From Alphaproteobacteria bacterium (GTDB lineage Bacteria > Pseudomonadota > Alphaproteobacteria > Micropepsales > Micropepsaceae): a stretch of DNA of 7,276 nucleotides. This document shows positions 1-6,282 of the stretch, in pieces. Numbering within the stretch: position 1 is the first letter of the stretch; every line of letters starts with the position of its first letter. Below the pieces are notes generated by a model. The model did no database searches, had not been told where the DNA came from, and saw nothing but the letters and a program-made list of their open reading frames with translations. The stretch covers positions 1 through 7,276 of the forward strand of contig JAFKFF010000069.1 in NCBI GenBank assembly GCA_017307315.1, written 5' to 3'. A program made the translations under genes and the position numbers.

Positions 1-1152
1 AACGATGTGATCTTGGTCATCTCGGCAGGCAACCTTCCCCGCGCCGAATGCCGCCAACCCTGGCCGAAAGATGCCACCGCCGCCATCACCATGCTGGCGA
101 GCTTTCCGGGCGGCAACCAGAAGATCGCGCCGCCGTCGGAGCATTTGCTTGGATTGACCGTCGGCGCCCTCAACCCGCCGGGCGTGAAGGGTCACGAACC
201 CGGCCTTCCCACCACTTATACGCGCCGCGGTCCTGGCGTCGGCGGCGCCCGTAAGCCAGATATTTCCCATTATGGTGGCGCGGAATCCGGCGCCAGCACC
301 GGCAACCGCACCGGTCTGACTTCGCTCGCGCCTAACGGCGAGGCCATCGAAAATTGCGGAACTAGCTTCGCGGCACCGAACGCGGCGGCGACCATCGCAA
401 CTCTCGATCATCGACTTGAACAGGGGCAGCCCCGCGAGCTCCTAATAGCGCTGCCTATTCACCGCGCCCAGCGCGGTAAAATCATGTCGGCACCCAGCCT
501 TCGCCATATCTCGCGCGATTTCGTCGGATTTGGGTTACCGACAACGGCTGATAATCTTCTAGTCGATGATCCCTATGCGATCACACTGGTCTTCACGGGC
601 CGGCTTCTACGTCGCCAAGTTCTTCAATTCGAATTCGCCTGGCCCGCGGCTCTTGTTGACGACAATGGCGCCTGCCGTGGCCGGGCTGATTTGACGCTTT
701 CCTACACGCCACCGATTGATGCGGCGCACAAAGAAGAGGCTCTACGCGTCCAACTTGAGGCGCACCTGGCCCAAGAAGCCGTCGATGAGGATGGCGAAGT
801 TTTTTGGGCTAGCCAGCTCAAACAAGACGGCAGCGGCGTACCTCAGGGCATGAACAAGACCGAAGCTTATCTGCTGAAAACAGGCCTTAAATGGAGCCCC
901 ATCAAAAAATATTCTGCCAATATGCCGAAGGGCCGTGGTGAGCGCTCGACTTGGCGGCTCAGCATCGACTCCCAGCAGCGTGCCGGCGCACCTTTCCCGG
1001 ATGCGGGTGTCCCCTTCGCACTCATCTTAACGATTTCGGACCCTCGCGAATTGGCACCAATCCATGACGCTGTCCGCAACATGCTTCAACAGCAAGGCCA
1101 TGCCATTGCGGATATCATGGTCGCGCATCGTATTCGTCCGCGTTCAACGTGA
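1..1152 (+). CDS. S8 (subtilisin-like) serine peptidase, C-terminal part; 5' end outside window
   Basis: The reading frame is open at base 1 and runs 383 residues to a TGA. Seen in the sequence: VISAGN near residues 6-11, which matches the subtilase segment bearing the oxyanion-hole Asn; KPD at about residue 90; and GTSFAAP with the nucleophile Ser at residue 122. The catalytic Asp and His must lie upstream, outside the window. After the protease core comes a C-terminal domain of roughly 240 residues with alternating beta-like stretches (for example the segments with LTLSYTPPID and FALILTISDP). This domain is typical of large cytoplasmic S8 peptidases that often sit next to an AAA ATPase gene. 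No signal peptide or membrane segment is visible in this part. The substrate is unknown. An ATPase partner upstream is my inference from family context and cannot be checked here. The family call is firm; the biological role is open. Confidence 0.88.
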   Translation, partial: NDVILVISAGNLPRAECRQPWPKDATAAITMLASFPGGNQKIAPPSEHLLGLTVGALNPPGVKGHEPGLPTTYTRRGPGVGGARKPDISHYGGAESGASTGNRTGLTSLAPNGEAIENCGTSFAAPNAAATIATLDHRLEQGQPRELLIALPIHRAQRGKIMSAPSLRHISRDFVGFGLPTTADNLLVDDPYAITLVFTGRLLRRQVLQFEFAWPAALVDDNGACRGRADLTLSYTPPIDAAHKEEALRVQLEAHLAQEAVDEDGEVFWASQLKQDGSGVPQGMNKTEAYLLKTGLKWSPIKKYSANMPKGRGERSTWRLSIDSQQRAGAPFPDAGVPFALILTISDPRELAPIHDAVRNMLQQQGHAIADIMVAHRIRPRST

Positions 1153-1347
1153 AGAAGCAACCATGAGCCATGATGACAAGGGCGGGCACTAGAAAGCGCG
1201 AATTTTGTCTGCGAAGAAAAACCGAGATCACACACGAATGGCTGCCGGTCTTCTCGGCATTGCGGGCGTCGGTCGTCATGCGCATCAGATTGCCCGTCAA
1301 ACATCGCTCGACCAGCGTCGGCTTTGGATTAGGGTCTGTAGTATGCG

Positions 1348-1821
1348 GTGGTGGAGCAGGTCCGTTCGCTTTTTCGTATCGAAGCAACCCAAAATATCAG
1401 AAGCGCACCGATTCAATCGGCTAGGCCCGCCAGGACGCTAATCGCGGTCTTCCCCACGGCAGCAGAGCTTGCCGCTAACTTTGCCATCCGGAAAGAGTTC
1501 ACCAAGCAGAGCCAGCTTAGGGCACCATTCGTGGACAGCCTGTTGGTCTGGGCGAACGGCCTTCAGGGGAAGATACAGCGCTTGCTGCTACCCATCACGA
1601 AGGGACGGACGAGACTGGAGAACCTCAAGGAGCTCCAGAAGTTAGCTCTGAAAGTCAACAAGACACGCAATGGCATCGCTCACCAAGGCGCATTTTGCGA
1701 TGGCGAGGAAGCCAAAGCGGTCATTGAGGACGCTCGCAAATTCATCGAAGGGCTGGTGCTACATTACGAGCCGGATTTCGAATTGGTCGACCAGGACGTG
1801 AAGCGCAAGGAAAGGCGCTGA
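1348..1821 (+). CDS. HEPN-like domain protein, probable N-terminally truncated remnant
   Basis: From GTG 1348 the frame gives 157 residues. The convincing part starts at about residue 35 and is helical and charged. It carries KTRNGIAH at residues 105-112, i.e. an R-x4-H motif of the kind that forms the ribonuclease site in HEPN proteins, followed by a long helix (EEAKAVIEDARKFIEG). The N-terminal 30 residues look like read-through of non-coding DNA. Two in-frame TAG codons lie at 1330 and 1339, and no Shine-Dalgarno-like tract precedes GTG 1348 or 1351. I therefore think this is the 3' end of a longer gene whose front has been lost; bases 1153-1347 contain no convincing coding frame. HEPN domains often act as RNases in toxin-antitoxin and anti-phage systems, but here only the motif is seen. 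It could instead be a short intact gene with a weak start. Confidence 0.5.
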   Translation: MVEQVRSLFRIEATQNIRSAPIQSARPARTLIAVFPTAAELAANFAIRKEFTKQSQLRAPFVDSLLVWANGLQGKIQRLLLPITKGRTRLENLKELQKLALKVNKTRNGIAHQGAFCDGEEAKAVIEDARKFIEGLVLHYEPDFELVDQDVKRKERR

Positions 1822-2076
1822 ATTACTTGGGCGCCTGATAGAACAATGTCACTGCCGGGCAGCCGCCTCCTGGGCCTGCCCGCCCTCGCCTTAGCTTCTT
1901 CTTCGGCTTGGGGCCGCAAACGATTGCTCTTCCATTGGCTAATGATCTGCCATCGATATAAGCGTCCGGCGATTTCTTATCGCCAAGCCGCGACTTTTCG
2001 ATATGTTTTGCTGGACTTTCGCTGCAAAGGAAGCATGGATCGAGGTGCTCGCCCGGCCATCGCGGTCAAGGATAGC
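1822..2076. other. Gene-free stretch upstream of the recombinase cassette
   Basis: I see no convincing gene on either strand here. A + strand frame crosses the stretch but has no family resemblance, no ribosome-binding site and runs into the leader of the next gene. The only structure noticed is a perfect 6-bp inverted repeat, GGCGAT-TTCTT-ATCGCC at 1968-1984, which could form a small hairpin. The promoter of the downstream cassette probably lies between here and 2077, but no clear -35/-10 pair stands out. Confidence 0.4.
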
Positions 2077-2149
2077 AGCCCGGTTTCCGGTACCGGGCTT
2101 TCTCCAGTGAGGGGCCAGACTGGCTGGCTCCCGTCACAGGAGAGAGCCA
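2077..2149 (+). promoter_or_regulatory. Structured 5' leader of the DUF3489-DUF2924-recombinase operon
   Basis: Three inverted repeats are visible. Hairpin 1 pairs AGCCCGGT (2077-2084) with ACCGGGCT (2092-2099) around a 7-nt loop and is followed by TTTC. Hairpin 2 pairs GGGGCCAG (2111-2118) with CTGGCTCC (2124-2131), one pair being G-U. Hairpin 3 pairs TGGCTC (2125-2130) with GAGCCA (2144-2149) and puts the ribosome-binding site AGGAG (2138-2142) in its loop, directly before ATG 2150. Hairpins 2 and 3 use the same bases and cannot coexist. That fits a leader that can expose or hide the start region, but control by this switch is inference. Confidence 0.45.
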
Positions 2150-2383
2150 ATGTCGGTCAAATCCAACAAGCCGAAGCCGAAAACATCCAAGACTAGCACG
2201 CTGCTGAAGCTGTTGCGCAGCAACAAGGGCGCCTCGATGGCGCAGCTGCAACATGCTTCTGGCTGGCAAGCCCACAGCGTTCGCGGGTTCCTGGCAGGGA
2301 CGGTCAAGCGCCGCCTTGGCCTGACCGTTTTGAGCAAGATCTCCCAGTCCGGCGAGCGGCTCTACTCCATCGACGGCAATTGA
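2150..2383 (+). CDS. DUF3489 family small winged-helix-like protein
   Basis: A complete 77-residue protein. It starts at ATG 2150, seven bases after a strong AGGAG. The first 15 residues are Lys/Ser/Thr-rich. Residues 16-73 have the DUF3489 pattern: TLLKLLRSNKGASMAQLQHASGWQ (helix, turn, helix), then HSVRGFLAGTVKRRLGL and a small hairpin (SGERLYSID), as in a winged-helix DNA-binding fold. The family is known mainly as a companion of DUF2924 and large serine recombinase genes in alphaproteobacteria, and no activity is established to my knowledge. The next gene begins 3 bp after its stop, so the two are surely co-transcribed. By position and fold it may help load or steer the recombinase, or regulate the cassette; both are inference. 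Confidence 0.85.
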   Translation: MSVKSNKPKPKTSKTSTLLKLLRSNKGASMAQLQHASGWQAHSVRGFLAGTVKRRLGLTVLSKISQSGERLYSIDGN

Positions 2384-2386
2384 CCG

Positions 2387-2851
2387 ATGGTAGAACCTCA
2401 ATCTGATGTCGAAGTCGCTATAACTGAACTTAAACAGCTAAGCCTGGAAGATCTTCGGCTGCGATGGCGCACGACATTCGCGAAGACAACACCGACGAAC
2501 CTGCCGCGCCACCTGCTCGTCTACATGATCGCGTATCGCCTGCAAGCCGACCTTCATGGTGATCTTGGTAGAGATCGAAAACGATACCTCGACACTGTAG
2601 GGAAGACAGTTGGTCAGGATCCTGGGGCGGAGATTTCAAATCCTGGCGCCGATAAGAAAGGTTTCAAGATCGGCACATTACTGGTGCGGGAGCACGATGG
2701 CGTGCAGCACAGGGTAACTGTCACCCCGGAAGGCTTCCTGTGGGGAGACCGCACCTACACCAGCCTCAGCGCCGTGGCCAAGGCCATCACTGGCACCAAC
2801 TGGAATGGGCGAAGGTTCTTCGGCCTACCCATGGATGGGGAACGGTCATGA
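2387..2851 (+). CDS. DUF2924 domain-containing protein
   Basis: A complete 154-residue protein recognised as DUF2924. The N-terminal half (about residues 9-60) is helical with the family pattern LxLEDLRLRWR...LPRHLLVYMIAYRLQ. A polar linker follows (about 72-92). The C-terminal part (about 95-147) reads GTLLVREHDGVQHRV...GFLWGDRTYTSLSAVAKAITGTNWNGRRFFGL. That ending resembles the small DNA-associated RAMA-type domain (SLSA...ITG...NG..F.GL), a comparison I make by eye. Its ATG lies 3 bp after the DUF3489 stop with no strong ribosome-binding site, so translation probably depends on coupling. Its TGA overlaps the recombinase ATG (ATGA). The constant linkage suggests an accessory factor of the serine recombinase, such as a DNA-binding partner or directionality factor, but this is unproven. 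Confidence 0.88.
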   Translation: MVEPQSDVEVAITELKQLSLEDLRLRWRTTFAKTTPTNLPRHLLVYMIAYRLQADLHGDLGRDRKRYLDTVGKTVGQDPGAEISNPGADKKGFKIGTLLVREHDGVQHRVTVTPEGFLWGDRTYTSLSAVAKAITGTNWNGRRFFGLPMDGERS

Positions 2852-4476
2852 AGCCTGGCCCCGCCAAGAAGCTCAGATGTGCCATCTACACCCGGGTCTC
2901 CACCGATTCCGGGCTGGAGCAGGATTTCAACTCCCTGGACGCCCAGCGGGAGGCGTCCGAAGCTTACATCAAGAGCCAGGCCCATGAGGGCTGGCATTTG
3001 ATCCGAACCGCCTATGACGATGGCGGGTTCTCAGGCGGGACACTGGAGCGGCCAGCTCTCCAGCAATTGCTGACCGATGTCCGTGCTGGCCTGATCGACA
3101 TCATCCTTGTCTATAAGGTCGACCGCCTGACCCGGTCGCTGGCTGACTTTGCCAAACTTGTGGAGCTGTTCGACCAGTACGGCACCTCCTTTGTGTCCGT
3201 GACCCAGGCGTTCAATACGACCACCAGCATGGGGCGGTTGACCCTGAATGTCCTTCTCTCCTTTGCTCAGTTCGAGCGCGAGGTCACGGCGGAGCGCATC
3301 CGGGATAAGATCGCGGCCTCCAAAAAGAAGGGGATCTGGATGGGCGGCACGGTGCCACTCGGCTACCGGGTTGAGAATCGCAAGCTGCTCATTGATCCAG
3401 CAGAGGCGGAAACGGTCCGCATGATCTTCCAGCGGTATCTGGAGCTGGGGTCAATGCTGCCTCTTCTGACAGAGCTCTATGACAAAGGGGTAGTCACCCG
3501 GCCCCGGATCCTGTCGTCCGGCAAGGCTGTGGGCGGTGTCCCCTTCACAAAAGGACCGCTCAGTCACCTGCTCAAAAACCGCACCTATGTGGGCGAGATC
3601 AACCACCACGACAAAAGCTATCCCGGCGAGCATGAAGCCTTGTTGTCACAAGATCTCTTTGATGCCGTTCAGGTCCAGTTGACGGCGAATGCCCAAGTCT
3701 GCCACGTCCAACGGTCAGCAAACCGGACCCTATTGGTCGGCAAGCTCTTCGATGATCGCGGCAACCGGATGTCGCCGACCTATTCCACCAAGAAGGGCGT
3801 TCGATACCGTTATTACATCTGCCGACTTCTCATTGAAGGACGGAAGTCAGAGGCCGGCACCCTTCACCGGATTCCCGCGGCGGAGATCGAAGAACGGCTC
3901 ATCAAGGCCCTCAAAGCTCTGGACCTAATCCCACCATCCGCTGAACCTCTGTCGGAGCAAGACCAGGAGCGCCGACTCATCGATCTCTGCGTCGCTCGGG
4001 TTATCGTGGAGAGGCCGCAGATTGTTGTGAAATTGACCGGCGAGATCGCTGCCAGGCTTGGGAAGGTCCAGCTCGAGGTTCCCTGGACTCTCAAATCCAA
4101 GCGGCCCAAGCGAGAAATCCTGCTTCCGCATACGGATCCGGCGAAGGATGGGCGCCCCGTCCGCTCGGAGGTTCGCGTCAGTATCGTGAAGGCAGTCGCC
4201 CTGGGACGCCAGTGGCTCAGCGAACTGGTCTCAGGTCAGGCCCAGGATACCGAAGCGTTGGCCGCCCGGGAGCAGCGGAGCAAGCGGTCGATCCACATGC
4301 TGATCTCACTGGCCTTCGTGGCACCCGACATCATAGAGGCCCTGATCGCCGGCCGACTGCCTCGAGGTATCGGTATCACTCGCCTGGCCGATTTGCCGCC
4401 AAGCTGGGCCAAGCAGCGCAAAATACTCGGGATCTCAAACCGGTCTCAGCGCAGTATCGAACCCGTCTCCGCCTAA
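2848..4476 (+). CDS. Large serine recombinase (recombinase family protein)
   Basis: A 542-residue site-specific DNA recombinase. I chose ATG 2848 because it overlaps the previous stop as ATGA, follows GGGGAA at 2837-2842, and places the resolvase motif YTRVSTD at residues 14-20 near the N-terminus. The frame stays open upstream to 2740, but that part overlaps the DUF2924 gene. Ser18 is the expected nucleophile. Arg16 and the YKVDRLTR motif (89-96, with D92, R93 and R96) complete the catalytic core. Helix E (about 130-158) follows. The DNA-binding recombinase domain spans about 168-275 and includes VPLGYR and LLKNRTYVGEI. At 295-326, where many relatives carry a CxxC zinc ribbon, this protein reads LLVGKLFDDRGNRM and has lost the cysteines. 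A charged C-terminal region follows. It probably excises or integrates the surrounding element; its target is unknown. Confidence 0.95.
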   Translation: MKPGPAKKLRCAIYTRVSTDSGLEQDFNSLDAQREASEAYIKSQAHEGWHLIRTAYDDGGFSGGTLERPALQQLLTDVRAGLIDIILVYKVDRLTRSLADFAKLVELFDQYGTSFVSVTQAFNTTTSMGRLTLNVLLSFAQFEREVTAERIRDKIAASKKKGIWMGGTVPLGYRVENRKLLIDPAEAETVRMIFQRYLELGSMLPLLTELYDKGVVTRPRILSSGKAVGGVPFTKGPLSHLLKNRTYVGEINHHDKSYPGEHEALLSQDLFDAVQVQLTANAQVCHVQRSANRTLLVGKLFDDRGNRMSPTYSTKKGVRYRYYICRLLIEGRKSEAGTLHRIPAAEIEERLIKALKALDLIPPSAEPLSEQDQERRLIDLCVARVIVERPQIVVKLTGEIAARLGKVQLEVPWTLKSKRPKREILLPHTDPAKDGRPVRSEVRVSIVKAVALGRQWLSELVSGQAQDTEALAAREQRSKRSIHMLISLAFVAPDIIEALIAGRLPRGIGITRLADLPPSWAKQRKILGISNRSQRSIEPVSA

Positions 4477-4705
4477 TTCCACCGCCAGCACCTGGAAAAG
4501 TTTTCGGTTGGCCTGAGACAATCGGCCGACAATGCCTGAAATCGTCGGTGTGGTAGAGAACCAGAGACTGCCAAACCTCCAATATCCGCTGAAATTGGCC
4601 CAATAAGAGGCACTTTATCCGCCTCGCCGCGAAAAATGCGGTTCGAACGAAACGGCTGGTGGTGGTGCCAGTTCTAGCGAACCGGTCTCATCGCCATTTC
4701 CGCCA

Positions 4706-4869
4706 ATAACAGGGAAAATTCCGGGAAAGTCCCGAAAAATTGAAGCCAGAGTCGGGAAAAGACCCGAAAAATCGGGACTTTCTCGCTGGATTCGGCGACA
4801 AGCAGTGCTTCCGATAACAGGGAAATTCAGCGCGGGTAACAGGGTATCCTTCCGGCCATAACAGGGAAT
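4706..4869 (+). repeat. Four copies of the short motif ATAACAGGGAA
   Basis: Copies start at 4706 (ATAACAGGGAAA), 4814 (ATAACAGGGAAA), 4836 (GTAACAGGGTAT) and 4858 (ATAACAGGGAAT). The last three are exactly 22 bp apart, about two helical turns. The 4814 and 4858 copies share a longer tail, with AATTCAGCG and AATTTAGCG respectively. All four have the same orientation as the recombinase gene, which ends about 230 bp before the first copy. They look like iterated protein-binding sites. Binding by the recombinase or its small partners is inference. Confidence 0.7.
4725..4782. repeat. 10-bp perfect inverted repeat within the ACAGGG tract
   Basis: GAAAGTCCCG at 4725-4734 is matched by CGGGACTTTC at 4773-4782, with 38 bp between the arms. 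Two similar direct units also lie inside: GGGAAAGTCCCGAAAAAT from 4723 and GGGAAAAGACCCGAAAAAT from 4754. The layout places dyad symmetry between the first ACAGGG copy and the three phased copies. It could be an att-like core or a cruciform-prone site; nothing shows which. Confidence 0.5.
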
Positions 4870-4950
4870 TTAGCGGAGCGAAATGGTGGCTGGAATGACC
4901 TAGGCGGATGCGCGACATTGCCCTGTCCGAGCGGCGCCCCGGGGGCCTTC

Positions 4951-5541
4951 ATGACCAAGAATGTTTTGGTTTTTTATGGCTCCTATCGGAAGCCCCGATA
5001 CGGGATACGCCTGGCCCGGTTCGCGATCCCACGGTTAGAGCAACGGGGCTTGAACGTGGAGTTCATAGACGCTCGGGTCGTGAACCTGCCGATGCTGGAT
5101 CGCATGTACAAGGAGTATCCGCCAGGTACGGCGCCCGAGGCGATGGAGCGCCTGGCCGCAAAAATCAAAGCCGCTCACGGCTTCGTTTTCATCTGCGGCG
5201 AGTATAACTGGGGCGTTCAGCCAGGCCTGAAAAATCTCACCGATCATTTTCTAGAGGAATGGTTCTGGCGACCCGCCGCCATCATGAGCTATTCGGCTCA
5301 GCGTGCGGCAGGCGCCCGCGCCAACTACAGCTGGCATGGCATCCTCTCGGAAATGGGCATGGTCGTCATATCAAGCTCGATCACAATTGGTCCGATAGTC
5401 GAAGCGCTCGACGATGTGGGTTCTCCTACAGGTGTATCCGGCGCGTATCTGGAGAAGATCTTTCCCAGATTCGCCGACGACCTGATCTGGTGGATGGAGG
5501 CAGCGGAGGCCCAGAGACTTCGAAAGCTGCCGCCCTACTGA
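4951..5541 (+). CDS. NAD(P)H-dependent FMN reductase-like flavoprotein
   Basis: A complete 196-residue protein of the NADPH-dependent FMN reductase / flavodoxin-fold family. Members bind FMN and transfer electrons from NAD(P)H to flavin, quinones, chromate or azo compounds; the substrate here cannot be told. The start at ATG 4951 puts the first beta strand (NVLVFYGSYR, residues 4-13) at the N-terminus, including the GSxR phosphate-binding loop. A TTG at 4918 is in frame but adds residues unlike the family. GEYNWGVQPGLKNLTDHF at 83-100 is the conserved flavin-contacting PEYN...PGxLKN segment, with Gly in place of the usual Pro. No signal peptide or membrane segment is present, so it is cytoplasmic. 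A run of five G (4941-4945) is the only candidate ribosome-binding site. The gene stands alone, directly downstream of the repeat tract. Confidence 0.88.
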   Translation: MTKNVLVFYGSYRKPRYGIRLARFAIPRLEQRGLNVEFIDARVVNLPMLDRMYKEYPPGTAPEAMERLAAKIKAAHGFVFICGEYNWGVQPGLKNLTDHFLEEWFWRPAAIMSYSAQRAAGARANYSWHGILSEMGMVVISSSITIGPIVEALDDVGSPTGVSGAYLEKIFPRFADDLIWWMEAAEAQRLRKLPPY

Positions 5542-5585
5542 GCCCGTGGCGGCGAAGAAATTCCAATTCGCGCAATTGCACAGCT

Positions 5586-5598
5586 GGGGTTCGACCCC
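5586..5598 (+). terminator. Small GC-rich hairpin downstream of the FMN reductase gene
   Basis: GGGGT-TCG-ACCCC can form a 5-bp stem with a tight loop, followed by GTTT. It lies 44 bp after the reductase stop. The U-tract is poor, so it is at best a weak terminator. Confidence 0.25.
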
Positions 5599-5600
5599 GT

Positions 5601-5860
5601 TTAGGTGCTATTTGCCTCAAGTCGGATTTGGATCGTTCCGTCAATTACACGCGTCTCGTAAGCGGTTAGCGCGCTCTTCGCGGGACCGGGGCATTTGGGA
5701 TAGAAATTCGCCAACGCATTGAGGAAGCCTAGATCGCCACCCATTAGGCAATGGCCGTTGGTACACCACGTTCTGGGCCATGGTTGGCCCTATAGTTGTC
5801 GGGTGCGGCGCTAATCGCGACCATCATCAGAGCTACCCATAGTGTTGAGACTCTTTTGAC
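5601..5860 (-). pseudogene. Probable frameshifted remnant of a small secreted protein gene
   Basis: Two adjacent - strand frames look coding. From 5860 leftward one reads VKRVSTLWVALMMVAISAAP and continues for 38 codons to a stop at 5744-5746; it resembles a Lys/Arg-headed signal peptide with an AxA-like end. It has GTC where a start would be expected. A second frame, open from 5789 to TAA at 5601, gives 62 residues with three Cys, including CTNGHC and FYPKCPG, and ends TIQIRLEANST. Joining the two by a single shift between about 5745 and 5790 would give an exported protein of roughly 90 residues. I do not recognise a family. The remaining bases of the 5542-5932 interval hold no other gene that I can support. 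Confidence 0.35.
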
Positions 5861-5932
5861 TTGAACGGGGTGAGTTGGATATTTCGCCAGACCCAAGTGC
5901 GCCGGCCGAGGACTACTTGGCGGGAATGATTC

Positions 5933-6229
5933 TCACTGCGTAACGAATTTATCGCCAAAGATGGTGGACGCGAGTCTGGGCCAGAGATTGTAAAAGAAGA
6001 CAAATGTCCCTGCGACGAGCCAACCGTAAAGCATGCTCATGATGAGGCCATAGATGAAGCTCACAAAGGTTAGAAACTCAAATCCTGGGAAAACTGTCGC
6101 AAGGACAGCGTGGCTCCCGAAGTTAGGCACAGCCAACCACGCGACCAGGCAAAGCACATATAGTGTCTGAAACAGCATGCACGCCCCGAACATCGCAGGT
6201 AGATACGATAGCGGTTGTTGTCTAGCCAT
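5933..6229 (-). CDS. Small membrane protein, DUF5676-like
   Basis: A 98-residue, strongly hydrophobic protein. Its ATG at 6229 follows AAGGAG (complement of 6238-6243) by eight bases. Predicted membrane segments lie at about 11-34 and 64-85, with a further hydrophobic stretch at about 38-60. The pattern YVLCLVAWLAVP...VFPGFEF...SFIYGLIMSMLYGWLVAGTFVFFYNLW resembles the DUF5676 family: an LC...P first helix, an FPGF turn, then YG and YN in the last helix. These proteins are often found beside heavy-metal efflux genes; no activity is known to me. It is the last gene of the leftward cluster, and a perfect FNR/FixK-type box precedes it, so it may have its own low-oxygen promoter. Confidence 0.7.
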   Translation of the reverse strand: MARQQPLSYLPAMFGACMLFQTLYVLCLVAWLAVPNFGSHAVLATVFPGFEFLTFVSFIYGLIMSMLYGWLVAGTFVFFYNLWPRLASTIFGDKFVTQ

Positions 6230-6282
6230 CTTTCGAACTCCTTCAATGGATCGAATGGTGAGTGACTTGGATCAACAACTGT

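Larger units (their letters stand above)
4477..4950. other. Gene-free tract between recombinase and FMN reductase, with repeats
   Basis: No convincing gene on either strand. The left part (4477-4700) has no recognised feature apart from a weak imperfect stem near 4510-4532. From 4706 on it holds four ATAACAGGGAA-like repeats and a 10-bp inverted repeat, listed separately. From about 4880 it merges into the upstream region of the FMN reductase. By position it is a likely end or recognition region of the recombinase-bearing element. I found no matching copy of the repeats upstream of the cassette, so element borders cannot be set. Confidence 0.5.

Noticed and set aside
1170..1441. Overlapping frames of 70-90 codons on both strands between the peptidase and the HEPN-like fragment
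   Set aside because: They contradict each other, show no family pattern, have no ribosome-binding sites, and partly overlap the better-supported HEPN-like frame.
1846..2196. 116-codon + strand frame
   Set aside because: It runs through the hairpin leader and into the DUF3489 gene in another frame, lacks a ribosome-binding site and has an unlikely composition.
2740..2847. Upstream extension of the recombinase by 36 codons
   Set aside because: The added residues overlap DUF2924 out of frame and do not resemble the family. The ATGA overlap start at 2848 is far more natural.
4706..4869. CRISPR array
   Set aside because: Only four short motif copies, with one irregular gap of 108 bp and no repeat of 24 bp or more; the 22-bp period leaves no proper spacers.
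4688..4918. 76-codon - strand frame across the ACAGGG repeat tract
   Set aside because: Its sequence is generated by the repeats (recurring FPCY-like words), and there is no start context or family pattern.
4918..4950. TTG start adding 11 residues to the FMN reductase
   Set aside because: The extension is unlike the family, and the first beta strand already begins right after ATG 4951.
5586..5600. Possible tRNA T-arm (GGGGTTCGACCCC)
   Set aside because: The loop is too short for a T-arm, and no acceptor, anticodon or D-arm sequence can be found around it.
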